DNA of 64,000 bases, taken from NCBI RefSeq assembly GCF_013282215.1, contig NZ_CP048103.1, positions 2,232,001-2,296,000 of the forward strand, read 5' to 3'. Each line of letters begins with the position of its first letter. The stretch's first letter is position 1. This DNA comes from Kroppenstedtia eburnea (lineage in GTDB: Bacteria > Bacillota > Bacilli > Thermoactinomycetales > DSM-45169). A model generated the notes under the pieces. The model worked only from the letters and a program-made list of their open reading frames with translations. It was not told the DNA's origin and did no database searches. The position numbers and the translations under genes are program-made. Below are positions 19,563 through 28,080 of this stretch, piece after piece.

Positions 19563-20262
19563 GTTCAATTCCTTATAAGTAAGCCCTAAACGCAGACGCG
19601 GCGGTCGGGATTGTGACTCAGCATGTAGTGTTTCAATTCCTTATAGGTACGTTATAAACCTGGGAAAGGTCTGTTGGAGGCATTGGCAAAGGGGAGTTTC
19701 AATTCCTTATAGGTACGTTCTAAACTTGTAAGGGGGTTTTCCGTTTGGAAGAAGGTTGGATGTTTCAATTCCTTATAGGTACGTTCTAAACCGATTTTGT
19801 TTTTCGGGAAGTTCTTGTCAACAACGATAGTTTCAATTCCTTATAGGTACGTTCTAAACCCGACCCAAGCCCACTGATCCCTCTGTTCCGTTTTGCGGTT
19901 TCAATTCCTTATAGGTACGTTCTAAACGGTGGTGTCTTTGACGTTGGCCCCGGTGTATTCGGGTTTCAATTCCTCATAGGTACGTTCTAAACGGCTTTAG
20001 AGTCTGTCACGATTTTCCTGGGTACGGTTGTTTCAATTCCTCATAGGTACGTTCTAAACCAGGATGTGTACCTGTGCGAGATTCAAGTGGATGGGAGTTT
20101 CAATTCCTCATAGGTACGTTCTAAACGGTTCAATTGCTCTTATAAGTCGTTCTTCTTTTAAGTTTCAATTCCTCATAGGTACGTTCTAAACGCTGCTCAT
20201 CATCTCCGAGGGACTACTTGCCTTCCGAAATGGTTTCAATTCCTCATAGGTACGTTCTAAAC

Positions 20263-20382
20263 CCATTTTACCCACATGGTTATCGGCTTTTCAAGACCCG
20301 ATCCCAGATCCGATCTCCGCTAAATCCTCGATGCCGATCGCCTGAACCCTTGATAGATCAACCCTGATCCCAAATAACAAAT
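20263..20382 (-). other. CRISPR leader (array-proximal copy)
   Basis: About 120 bp between the ilvA-side hairpin and the first perfect repeat. Assigned as leader because it adjoins the end with the least decayed, uniform repeats and because the minus-strand repeat orientation needs a promoter here. Four diverged copies occur inside the array. No clear -10/-35 could be picked. Confidence 0.6.
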
Positions 20383-20426
20383 GTCGTCGATCCCCCGGGG
20401 TTTTTGCATGATCGGGGGTCGACGAC
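20383..20426. terminator. Hairpin between ilvA and the CRISPR leader
   Basis: GTCGTCGATCCCCC pairs with GGGGGTCGACGAC across a loop of about 17 nt. T residues follow on the plus side (TTTTG), while the minus side has only ATTTGTT, so it is a better barrier to plus-strand transcription; it may still end ilvA mRNA. Copies sit in all internal modules. Confidence 0.6.
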
Positions 20427-20464
20427 TTTTGTTGGACTCCGGCAAATTTCCCCCGATTCCGGAA

Positions 20465-21760
20465 TCAGATCAGCAGGTTGAACAGGTGGGGATCCTTGTT
20501 GATTTCGATGTAGTGGAAGCCTTTGCGGTTCATGCGGTCGATCAGGGGGGCGTAGTCCTCTTTTCGTTTCAATTCGATTCCGACGAGGGCGGGGCCGTTT
20601 TCTTTGCTGTTTTTCTTGGTGTATTCAAAGCGGGTGATGTCGTCATCGGGGCCGAGCACTTCATCGAGGAATTCCCGGAGGGCGCCGGCCCGTTGGGGGA
20701 AGTTAACGGAGAAGTAATGCTTCAATCCCTCGTGAATCAGGGAGCGCTCCTTGATCTCCTGCATGCGGTCGATGTCGTTGTTGCCCCCGCTCACCACGCA
20801 AACCACCGTCTTGCCGCGGATCTGTTCCCGGAAGCCGTCGAGGGCGGCGATGGACAGGGCGCCGGCGGGTTCGGCCACAATGGCGTTTTCGTTGTACAGG
20901 TTCAGGATGGTGGTGCAAACCTTGCCCTCCGGTACCAGGGTGAACTCATCCACCGTCTCCCGGCAGATGGCATGGGTGAGCTCTCCCACCTGGCGCACCG
21001 CCGCGCCGTCGACAAATTTTTCTATTTCATTCAATTCGATGACCCGACCCGCCTCCACAGAGCTTTTCATGGAGGGGGCCCCCGCCGGTTCCACCCCGAT
21101 CACCCGGGTGTCGGGGCTGAGACTTTTCACGTAGGAGGCCACCCCTGCTGCCAGTCCTCCTCCCCCGATACCGACGAACAGGTAATCCACCGGCTCCTGC
21201 AGGTCGTTCAGGATCTCCAGCCCCACTGTTCCCTGGCCGGCGATGGTAAGGGGATTCTCAAAGGGATGGATAAACTCCATCCCTTTCTCTTCCCCGTAAC
21301 GCAGTGCCTCTGCCAGGGAGTCATCAAAAGTGTCCCCGGTGAGCACCACTTCCACAAAGGAGCCGCCAAACCTTTTCACTTGGGAAACCTTTTGTTTGGG
21401 TGTGGTGCTGGGCATAAAGATCCGGCCGGGTATTTGCAGGCTTTGGCAGGAAAAGGCGACACCCTGGGCATGATTGCCGGCACTGGCGCAGACGACTCCC
21501 CGCTCCAACTTTTGTGGATCGAGATGGCGGATCACATTGTACGCTCCGCGGATTTTGAAAGAACGAACCACCTGCAGATCTTCCCGTTTCAGGTACAGAT
21601 CGCAGTCGTATTTGGCTGACAGTACCGGATCCCGCTGCAGAGGGGTATGGATAATCACATCCTTGAGGATGTGATTGGCGACGATGATCTCTTCCACAGA
21701 CATCCGGGAGAATGTTTCCCCATTTTTCACACTTGTCGGTGTTGGTGTTGACGGTTCCAT
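20465..21760 (-). CDS. ilvA: Threonine dehydratase (biosynthetic)
   Basis: Deaminates threonine to 2-oxobutyrate, the first step of isoleucine synthesis. 431 residues, the length of the Bacillus type with one C-terminal ACT-like regulatory domain. The PLP Lys is in RSFKIRGAY near residue 68; the PLP phosphate loop is VGIGGGGLAAG near 198; the regulatory region spans about 345-431 (LKHYFSVNFPQRAGALREFL to HYIEINKDPHLFNLL). The last ~25 codons are the parent sequence of fragments found in the CRISPR array. Isolated gene, so branched-chain genes are elsewhere. Confidence 0.95.
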   Translation of the reverse strand: MEPSTPTPTSVKNGETFSRMSVEEIIVANHILKDVIIHTPLQRDPVLSAKYDCDLYLKREDLQVVRSFKIRGAYNVIRHLDPQKLERGVVCASAGNHAQGVAFSCQSLQIPGRIFMPSTTPKQKVSQVKRFGGSFVEVVLTGDTFDDSLAEALRYGEEKGMEFIHPFENPLTIAGQGTVGLEILNDLQEPVDYLFVGIGGGGLAAGVASYVKSLSPDTRVIGVEPAGAPSMKSSVEAGRVIELNEIEKFVDGAAVRQVGELTHAICRETVDEFTLVPEGKVCTTILNLYNENAIVAEPAGALSIAALDGFREQIRGKTVVCVVSGGNNDIDRMQEIKERSLIHEGLKHYFSVNFPQRAGALREFLDEVLGPDDDITRFEYTKKNSKENGPALVGIELKRKEDYAPLIDRMNRKGFHYIEINKDPHLFNLLI

Positions 21761-21861
21761 GAGTACCCCCCGATCCGATTTTCAGACCATTATACAACGG
21801 ACCCCCCTTCCCGATGCAATGCTTTTCCGTAAAAAAGTGCAAAGAGTGAGAGGAGTCGTGT

Positions 21862-21919
21862 TATATCCGGGGCCGGGCCGGTCGGGTTGGGGTTTCACAT
21901 TCCTTCGGACACACCCTAA
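21862..21919. repeat. Partial copy of the TTAGGG-ended intergenic repeat
   Basis: Shares GGGGCCGGGCCGGTCGGG and GGTTTCACATTCC with the element at 14731-14981, then jumps to GGACACACCCTAA, the complement of a TTAGGGTGTGTCC end. Left end missing. Lies between the ilvA start and the LysR gene stop. Confidence 0.5.
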
Positions 21920-21923
21920 TCAA

Positions 21924-22832
21924 TCATTGCCGGGGGTCGTCGGTGGAGAAAAGCGTCTCCAACCGGCGCATTTCGTCTATAAAAACTTCCAGCGCCTTCG
22001 TCTGAAAAGGGGTGTCCTGGGTGATCCAGGTGAATTTCCGGGGAATCGGGGTTCCGTCCATTTTCAACAGGTGGATGGTACCCAGAGACTCTTCCTTCCG
22101 CACCGCCCAGTTGGACAAAAAGCTGATCCCCAAGCCCGCCTCCACGGATTCTTTGATCAGTTGGGTACTGCCGAATTCCATCAGATGATCCGGTGTGAAA
22201 CCCAGCTTTTTAAACATCTTCTCCGTTGCCTCCCGGGTGCCGGAACCCTTCTCCCGCACAATCCAGTTCTCCTTTTTCAGATCGGGGACGGTAACCTCTT
22301 TTTGTCGGGTCAAAGGATGATCCGCCGGGACGATGATCACCATCCAATCTTTCGCAAAGGATTCGGTATTCAACCGCTCATGGTTGAATTCCCCCTCCAC
22401 AATTCCCACATCCAGGCGGCGATCGGCAACCGATTCTGCGATCTCTGTCGTGTTCCCGATGGTGACCGTCGGTTGGATCAGGGGATACCGCCCGTGGAGC
22501 CGGGCGATCACATGGGGCAATATATATTCTCCAAATGTGTAACTGGCCCCGATCGACAGGTTCCCGCTCGCCACCTGCATGAGATCATCCACCAGCGACT
22601 GCATGTGTGTGTACAGACCCATGATCTCCTTCGCGTGATGATAAACAATGTCACCCGCCTTGGTCAGACAGACAAACTTGTTGTTCCGCTCGATCAGCTT
22701 GGCACCCACCGTCCGTTCCAATGCTTGAATGTATTGACTGACGGCGGGCTGGGTCATGTGCAGCTCTTCTGCCGTCCGTGAGAAGTTTTTCTTTTCCGCC
22801 ACTGTGACAAAAACGCGTAAATGTGAATCCAT
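21924..22832 (-). CDS. LysR family transcriptional regulator
   Basis: 302 residues with an N-terminal winged helix-turn-helix (MDSHLRVFVTVAEKKNFSRTAEELHMTQPAVSQYIQALE, the usual LysR start) and a periplasmic-binding-protein-like effector domain from about residue 90 (SIGASYTFGEYILP, RLDVGIVEGE, KESVEAGLGISFLSNWA). The ATG at 22832 follows GGAAGGAG at 7 nt. Divergent from the YeiH-family gene, an arrangement seen with YeiE/CysL-type regulators, so it probably controls that exporter. The inducer is unknown. Confidence 0.9.
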   Translation of the reverse strand: MDSHLRVFVTVAEKKNFSRTAEELHMTQPAVSQYIQALERTVGAKLIERNNKFVCLTKAGDIVYHHAKEIMGLYTHMQSLVDDLMQVASGNLSIGASYTFGEYILPHVIARLHGRYPLIQPTVTIGNTTEIAESVADRRLDVGIVEGEFNHERLNTESFAKDWMVIIVPADHPLTRQKEVTVPDLKKENWIVREKGSGTREATEKMFKKLGFTPDHLMEFGSTQLIKESVEAGLGISFLSNWAVRKEESLGTIHLLKMDGTPIPRKFTWITQDTPFQTKALEVFIDEMRRLETLFSTDDPRQ

Positions 22833-22954
22833 GTCGCATCTCCTTCCCGACAGATCGCTTGATACAATTTTACTTATCACCTATATTGACATAATTTATT
22901 TCACTTATAAATGATCATCCCTTACGCTGATTACAGAGTGAGAGGAGGGGTCAC
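22833..22954. promoter_or_regulatory. Divergent promoter/operator region, LysR gene and yeiH-like gene
   Basis: AT-rich 122 bp. The plus strand holds TTGACA with a TATAAA or TAAATG 14 to 16 bp downstream, and the dyad ATTTAT-N7-ATAAAT, a shape typical of LysR binding sites. Exact promoter uncertain. Confidence 0.4.
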
Positions 22955-24001
22955 ATGTCAGAACAAGCTCTGGAAAATGTGCAACATCAGGATATGGAGA
23001 CCAAGCCCTCCGGCACGAATCGCCGTAAAGGCTGGATCGGCGGCATCATCTTCACCTTTGTCATTGCCGTGTTGGGTTACGGTTTATCCCATTTGCCCGG
23101 ATTTGACCGGATCGGGCCCTTGGCCTCCGCGATCGTGATTGCGGTCGCTTTCCGCCAATTTTCAGGTTACCCGGAGTCGATCCGTCCCGGGATCCAATTT
23201 TCCTCCAAAAAATTGTTGCGCTTTGCGATTATCCTGTATGGGCTGCGGTTAAACATCGAAGTTGTGCTCCATGATGGGTTGCCCCTGTTGGTGCGGGGGG
23301 CGGGGACGATCCTGTTCGCCATCGGGCTGACCCTGTTGTTGGCCCGCTGGTTGAAGGCGAACACCGCCATCTCCCTTCTCCTCGGAGTGGGGACGGGGGT
23401 GTGCGGCGCCGCCGCCATTGCCGCCGTCTCCCCCATTTTGAAGAACAAGGATGAGGATACGGCGATCAGCGTTGGCATCATCGCCCTGGTCGGCACTTGT
23501 TTCGCGATCGGCTACACGCTGATCAAGCCTTTTGTGCCCCTGGACAGCATCCAGTACGGAATCTGGTCCGGAATCAGCCTGCATGAGATCGCCCATGTGG
23601 CATTGGCTGCCGCCCCCGCCGGTCAGGATGCACTGGCCATCGCGCTGTTGGCCAAATTGGGCCGCGTCTTTCTTCTTGTTCCCCTGTGTTTCATCTTCAT
23701 GTACTGGATGAAACGGAAAAACAACGGGGAAGCGGATGCCCACATCGAGTTTCCATGGTTCCTCGTCGGATTTATCCTGATGAGTTTCGTCGGGACCTAT
23801 CTCCTCGGCAAAGCGATTCCGGTATCGGAGAGTGTGATGGACGGTCTGTCCCAAACGGCCACCTTGATCCTGACCATGGCCATGGTCGGTCTCGGTCTCA
23901 ATGTCAACCTTCGGGATTTGCGCAGCAAAGCCCTCCGTCCCCTCATCGCCATGGTGATCACTTCGGTTCTGCTCTCCGTTGTCACCTTCTTTGTCAGTTG
24001 A
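22955..24001 (+). CDS. YeiH/UPF0324 family putative sulfate exporter
   Basis: 348-residue membrane protein with about ten hydrophobic helices. Family landmarks: the RPGIQFSSKKLLRFAIILYGLRL segment near residue 75, GVGTGVCGAAAIAA near 145, the GISLHEIAHVALAA stretch near 208 and the C-terminal MAMVGLGLNVNLRDLRSKALRPL. UPF0324 proteins are annotated as putative sulfate exporters; direct evidence is thin. Paired with a divergent LysR regulator. ATG preceded by GAGGAGGGG. Confidence 0.85.
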   Translation: MSEQALENVQHQDMETKPSGTNRRKGWIGGIIFTFVIAVLGYGLSHLPGFDRIGPLASAIVIAVAFRQFSGYPESIRPGIQFSSKKLLRFAIILYGLRLNIEVVLHDGLPLLVRGAGTILFAIGLTLLLARWLKANTAISLLLGVGTGVCGAAAIAAVSPILKNKDEDTAISVGIIALVGTCFAIGYTLIKPFVPLDSIQYGIWSGISLHEIAHVALAAAPAGQDALAIALLAKLGRVFLLVPLCFIFMYWMKRKNNGEADAHIEFPWFLVGFILMSFVGTYLLGKAIPVSESVMDGLSQTATLILTMAMVGLGLNVNLRDLRSKALRPLIAMVITSVLLSVVTFFVS

Positions 24002-24047
24002 TTTTCCATCTCCGTTTCAACCACTCATCGGGAATGGCCGGAAAAGA

Positions 24048-24085
24048 AAAAACTTGTTTGATCTCCCGATCAAACAAGTTTTTTG
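24048..24085. terminator. Bidirectional terminator between yeiH-like gene and dapF
   Basis: AAAAAACTTGTTTGATC and its exact complement with a 4-nt loop; A and T runs on both sides serve the two convergent genes. Confidence 0.92.
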
Positions 24086-24099
24086 CTTTCAAACCGGAT

Positions 24100-24942
24100 T
24101 CATCCGGATCCTTCGTTCCATTCCCCTTCAAAGACCGTCCGGGCGGGGCCGGTCATGTAGACCCGGTCGTCCCCTTCTCGCCATTCAATTTCCAGATCGC
24201 CGCCCTTGAGGCGGACCCGTGCCCGGCGATCGGCAGTCCCGTTCAGGACCGCCGCCACGAGGGAGGCACAGGCCCCGGTGCCGCAGGCGAGGGTGGGACC
24301 GACACCCCGTTCCCAAACCCGCATCTCCAGTTCCCGGGGAGAGTGAACCGTCACAAATTCCACGTTGGTTTTGTTGGGAAAAAGAGGATGGGTCTCCAGT
24401 CGGGGACCCCAGGTCTCCACCGGAAAGGCGGCGGCATCATCCACAAAGATCACCGCATGGGGATTGCCCATGGAGACCGCAGTGAACCGGAAGCTCTCTT
24501 CCCCGATCTTGACGGGATGAGCCACCACCCGCTCCCCTTCCAAGGCCACCGGGACCCGGTCCGCCTCCAGGATCGGCCGCCCCATATCGACGCAGATACT
24601 TTCCACCTGACTCCCGTCGGTTTCCAGCCGGACCGATTGCAGACCGGCTCCCGTCTCCACGATGATCTCCTTCTTCGCCCCGGAAATCCGCTCATAATAA
24701 TACTTGGCCACACAACGGACAGCGTTGCCGCACTGTTCCGCCTCGCTTCCGTCGGCATTCAGAATCCGCATCCGGACATCCCCCGCCCGGGACGGGAGAA
24801 GGAAGACCAGCCCGTCAGCCCCCACACCGAAGCGTCGGTCACACAGACGACGGGCCAGCTCCGGGGCCTCCTGTGGCCAAGTGTCTGCTGTGACCACGAT
24901 AAAATCGTTGCCCAATCCGTGCATTTTTGTAAATCGCATCAT
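24100..24942 (-). CDS. dapF: Diaminopimelate epimerase
   Basis: Converts LL- to meso-diaminopimelate for lysine and peptidoglycan. 280 residues. Both catalytic Cys motifs are present: AEQCGNAVRCVAKY near residue 78 and LACGTGACAS near 225; the N terminus has KMHGLGNDFIVV. The ATG pair at 24942/24939 is the family-consistent start, but its ribosome site is weak, and a more distant AGAGGAGG suggests that a longer start (up to 24987) is possible. Convergent with the YeiH-family gene. Confidence 0.93.
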   Translation of the reverse strand: MMRFTKMHGLGNDFIVVTADTWPQEAPELARRLCDRRFGVGADGLVFLLPSRAGDVRMRILNADGSEAEQCGNAVRCVAKYYYERISGAKKEIIVETGAGLQSVRLETDGSQVESICVDMGRPILEADRVPVALEGERVVAHPVKIGEESFRFTAVSMGNPHAVIFVDDAAAFPVETWGPRLETHPLFPNKTNVEFVTVHSPRELEMRVWERGVGPTLACGTGACASLVAAVLNGTADRRARVRLKGGDLEIEWREGDDRVYMTGPARTVFEGEWNEGSG

Positions 24943-24992
24943 TGACGGCGTCCCCGCAGAACGCCTCCTCTTCCTTTCCGGGATCAAGAAGA

Positions 24993-25021
24993 ATCCGATG
25001 GCAACCCATGCACCATCGGAT
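24993..25021 (-). terminator. Probable terminator of the Ca2+-ATPase gene
   Basis: Minus strand ATCCGATGG pairs with CCATCGGAT across 11 nt, then TTCTTCTTG. Placed between the ATPase stop and dapF. Confidence 0.5.
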
Positions 25022-25092
25022 CCCTCCCGTTTCCATAGGATATGCTTTGAGCATACCCCAGGGACACACTTTTTTCAACGGGTCAGATATGG

Positions 25093-27828
25093 TCAGCTGT
25101 GAGCGGGCCGCCGAATGGGCCGCACGAGATCGATCAGTCCCGCCAGCAGGGTGGGTAACGTCGATGCCGCAACCACCAGAGCCCATTCCCGGAAACCCAG
25201 GGCCACTGTATGGAAAACCGGCTGCAACGGGGGATAGTACATCACCACCAGCAACAACAGAGCCGAGGATACGACGGCCAACACCAGCGGAAGGTTGTTC
25301 AAGGGGTTGCGATGGAACACCGACTGGCTGCTGCGGCAGTCGAAAACATAAACCAGCTGGGCCAGCACCAGGGTGGCAAAAGCGATGGTCTGGGCCCGCA
25401 ACAGATCATCCGGCGTCTCATGATACGCCACCCAGAAAGAAGCCAGAGTGAAGGTGCCGATCAGCAGACCGCGGGAGACGATTTTCCACCCGACCCCTCT
25501 GGCAAAAATACTCTCCCGGCTGTTGCGGGGCGGCCGGTCCATCGTGTCCTCTTCCCCGGGATCGACTCCCAGGGCCATCGCCGGGAGCCCATCGGTGACC
25601 AGATTGACCCAGAGAATCTGGATCGGGACCAAGGGCAGGGGCATCCCGGCCAGCATCGCCAGAAACATGACCAGGATCTCCCCCACATTGCTGGCCAACA
25701 GGTAGCTGATAAATTTGCGGATATTGTCGTAAATGCTGCGCCCTTCCTCGATCGCCGAGACGATGGTGGCAAAATTGTCATCGGACAGGATCAGGGAGGA
25801 GGCCTCCTTGGACACATCCGTCCCGGTGATCCCCATGGCAATCCCGATATCCGCCGCCTTGATCGCCGGCGCATCATTCACCCCGTCTCCGGTCATGGCC
25901 ACCACATCCCCGTCCTTCTGCAAGGCTTTCACAATCTTCAGTTTGTGTTCGGGGGACACCCGGGCATAGACCTGGATGTGTTTCGCTTTCTGTTCAAACT
26001 CCCGGTCACTCATCCGCTGCAGTTCATTTCCGTTGACCGTGAGTCCTCCCTCGGTCAAGATCCCCAACTGCCGGGCGATGGCCACGGCCGTGGTCTGGTG
26101 ATCCCCGGTGATCATCACGGTTCGGATCCCGGCCCGGCGACAGGTGCGGATCGCCTTTTTCACCTCTTCCCGGGGAGGATCGATCATCCCGGCCAAACCG
26201 ACGAACACCAGCTCCCGCTCCGCTTCGGACTCCCGGCCGGGCTCGGCCCCCTTCCACTCGCGGCAAGCGAAGGCCAGGTTGCGGAGGGCCATCGCCGCCA
26301 GCTGATCATTATGGGACAGGATCTTCTCCCGCATCGCCTCAGTGAGCGGAACCGGGCGCCCACCCTGCAGGAGATGGGTACAGCGGTTCAGCAGCACATC
26401 GGGAGCACCTTTGGTCATCAAGATGCGCTCTCCTTTTCCCTTTTCCACGAGGACCGACATCATCTTCCGCTCTGAATCAAAGGGAAACTCCCGCACCCGC
26501 TTCCACTCTTTCTCCAGGCTTTCCCCGGTGTGCCCCCCCTTCGCTCCGACCACCATCAGCGCCCCTTCCGTGGGGTCCCCGTCGATCCGCCAGCTCTCCT
26601 GTTTCCGTCGCAGCATGCCTTCCCGGTTGCTTTCCCGGATCAGTCTCGCATTGTTGCAGAGGACCGCCACCTCCAACAGACGCTTCAATCCGGGGTCTCT
26701 GCCGGGGTTCACCTTCCGTCCGTCAAAGGTGAACTCCCCTTCAGGCTCATAACCGGATCCCGACACTTCCAACCGGCGCCCGTCCACCCACAAATGAGTG
26801 ACGGTCATCTTGTTCTGGGTCAATGTCCCGGTCTTATCCGAACAGATCACCGAGGCACACCCCAAGGTCTCCACAGACGGAAGCTTGCGGACAATGGCCC
26901 GCCGCCGGATCATCCGTTGCACCCCGAGGGCGAGAGCGATGGTGACAATCGCCGGCAATCCCTCGGGAATCGCGGCCACCGCCAGACTGACACCGGCGAG
27001 GAACATTTTGTAGGCATCATGCCCGTGAATGATCCCGGTCAACACCACCACCGCCGTCAGGAACAGGGAAACGACGATCAGCACTTTTCCCAGCTGTTCC
27101 AGCCGGTTCTGCAGAGGGGTTTGCATGGACTCCGTGGTTTGGATCAGGTGGGCGATCTTGCCCATCTCCGTCTTCATCCCGGTGAACACCACCAACCCGA
27201 TCCCGGTGCCCCGGACAGCCATCGTCCCCAGGAAGGCCATGTTTTTCCGGTCTCCCAGGGGAACCTCCTCTCCCCCGCGGATGACACTGCCGGTCTTGCT
27301 CACCGGCACCGACTCCCCTGTGAGGGCCGACTCTTCGATGTACAGATTCTCCGCGTGAATCAAGCGCAGATCGGCGGGAATCCGGTCCCCGCTCTCCAGG
27401 GAGACGATATCTCCCGGCACCAGCTCCGCCGCCGGGATCCGCTTCCAGGAACCGTTCCGTTTCACCCGGGCCATGGGGGCGGACAGCTCCTTCAACGCCG
27501 TCAAGGATTTCTCCGCCCGGAATTCCTGGATGAACCCGAGGACGGCGTTCAACAGGACGATGGCGATGATGGCGATCGCATCGGTATATTCCCCCAGAAG
27601 TCCGGATATCAGTGTGGCCGCCAGCAACACCAGCACCATGAAGTCCTTGAATTGGTTTAACAACAGGGCCAGCGGGGACAACCTCTTCCCCTCGGCCAGC
27701 TGGTTGGGCCCCACTTTCTCCTTTCGTTTCTCCGCTTCCGTATCTTCCAGCCCTTCAGCCGGATCCACATCAAAGTGGGCGGTCAACTTCTCCATGTCCC
27801 AGTCCAGATAACGGCTGCCTTCCGACAC
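25093..27828 (-). CDS. Calcium-transporting P-type ATPase (YloB-like)
   Basis: P2A-type ion pump of 911 residues. Order: N-terminal cation ATPase domain, membrane helices 1-2, actuator with LTGES near residue 180, helix 4 with [13 protein letters not shown], phosphorylation loop [13 protein letters not shown], nucleotide domain with MTKGAPD, hinge [13 protein letters not shown], and helix 6 with [13 protein letters not shown] carrying SERCA-like Ca2+ ligands Asn and Asp. The GTG at 27828 follows GGGGGAGGG. Divergent from rqcH, the same pairing as yloA-yloB in B. subtilis, where YloB is a Ca2+-ATPase linked to spores. Ca2+ specificity is inferred from motifs. Confidence 0.92.
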   Translation of the reverse strand: MSEGSRYLDWDMEKLTAHFDVDPAEGLEDTEAEKRKEKVGPNQLAEGKRLSPLALLLNQFKDFMVLVLLAATLISGLLGEYTDAIAIIAIVLLNAVLGFIQEFRAEKSLTALKELSAPMARVKRNGSWKRIPAAELVPGDIVSLESGDRIPADLRLIHAENLYIEESALTGESVPVSKTGSVIRGGEEVPLGDRKNMAFLGTMAVRGTGIGLVVFTGMKTEMGKIAHLIQTTESMQTPLQNRLEQLGKVLIVVSLFLTAVVVLTGIIHGHDAYKMFLAGVSLAVAAIPEGLPAIVTIALALGVQRMIRRRAIVRKLPSVETLGCASVICSDKTGTLTQNKMTVTHLWVDGRRLEVSGSGYEPEGEFTFDGRKVNPGRDPGLKRLLEVAVLCNNARLIRESNREGMLRRKQESWRIDGDPTEGALMVVGAKGGHTGESLEKEWKRVREFPFDSERKMMSVLVEKGKGERILMTKGAPDVLLNRCTHLLQGGRPVPLTEAMREKILSHNDQLAAMALRNLAFACREWKGAEPGRESEAERELVFVGLAGMIDPPREEVKKAIRTCRRAGIRTVMITGDHQTTAVAIARQLGILTEGGLTVNGNELQRMSDREFEQKAKHIQVYARVSPEHKLKIVKALQKDGDVVAMTGDGVNDAPAIKAADIGIAMGITGTDVSKEASSLILSDDNFATIVSAIEEGRSIYDNIRKFISYLLASNVGEILVMFLAMLAGMPLPLVPIQILWVNLVTDGLPAMALGVDPGEEDTMDRPPRNSRESIFARGVGWKIVSRGLLIGTFTLASFWVAYHETPDDLLRAQTIAFATLVLAQLVYVFDCRSSQSVFHRNPLNNLPLVLAVVSSALLLLVVMYYPPLQPVFHTVALGFREWALVVAASTLPTLLAGLIDLVRPIRRPAHS

Positions 27829-28080
27829 GTTCCCTCCCCCTTTGTCCCAAAAACATCTCATGCTAACCATATTCAGACAGGCTGTGAATCATGCCCGGGG
27901 AACCTGAACTTGGCAGACTTGAAGATGATGCTTTTTCAACCGGGAGTTGGGAATTTGTAACCCTGAACATGATCTGTCCTCTCCTCGCCGGATCTTTCGC
28001 GATGAGTCACAGAAGATAATCTTTCGTGCTATACTGATAGATAGATTTTTTGCCCGCTGCCAATGAGAGGTGAATAACCG

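Larger units (their letters stand above)
16999..20262 (-). CRISPR. CRISPR array, about 34 repeats, interrupted by four leader/ilvA-tail modules
   Basis: Repeats of 30 nt (plus strand GTTTCAATTCCTYATAGGTA then CGTTMTAAAC). Full or near-full copies start at 17059 (3' end decayed), 17122, 17190, 17258, 17584, 17649, 17715, 17781, 17848, 17913, 17979, 18047, 18374, 18463, 18789, 18856, 18922, 18988, 19054, 19120, 19190, 19274, 19563, 19630, 19696, 19762, 19830, 19898, 19963, 20030, 20097, 20162 and 20233; a strongly decayed one lies at 16999-17026. There are 28 spacers between the 33 repeats, mostly 33-41 nt, with outliers of 60 (18403-18462) and 54 (19220-19273). On the minus strand the repeat ends in ATTGAAAC, the usual type I-B/III crRNA 5' handle, so transcription from the ilvA side is inferred; decayed repeats at the low end agree. 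No cas genes in the window. Confidence 0.97.

Noticed and set aside
20263-20382. A cas or small RNA gene in the leader region
   Set aside because: No open frame with a ribosome site and no tracrRNA-like anti-repeat was seen.
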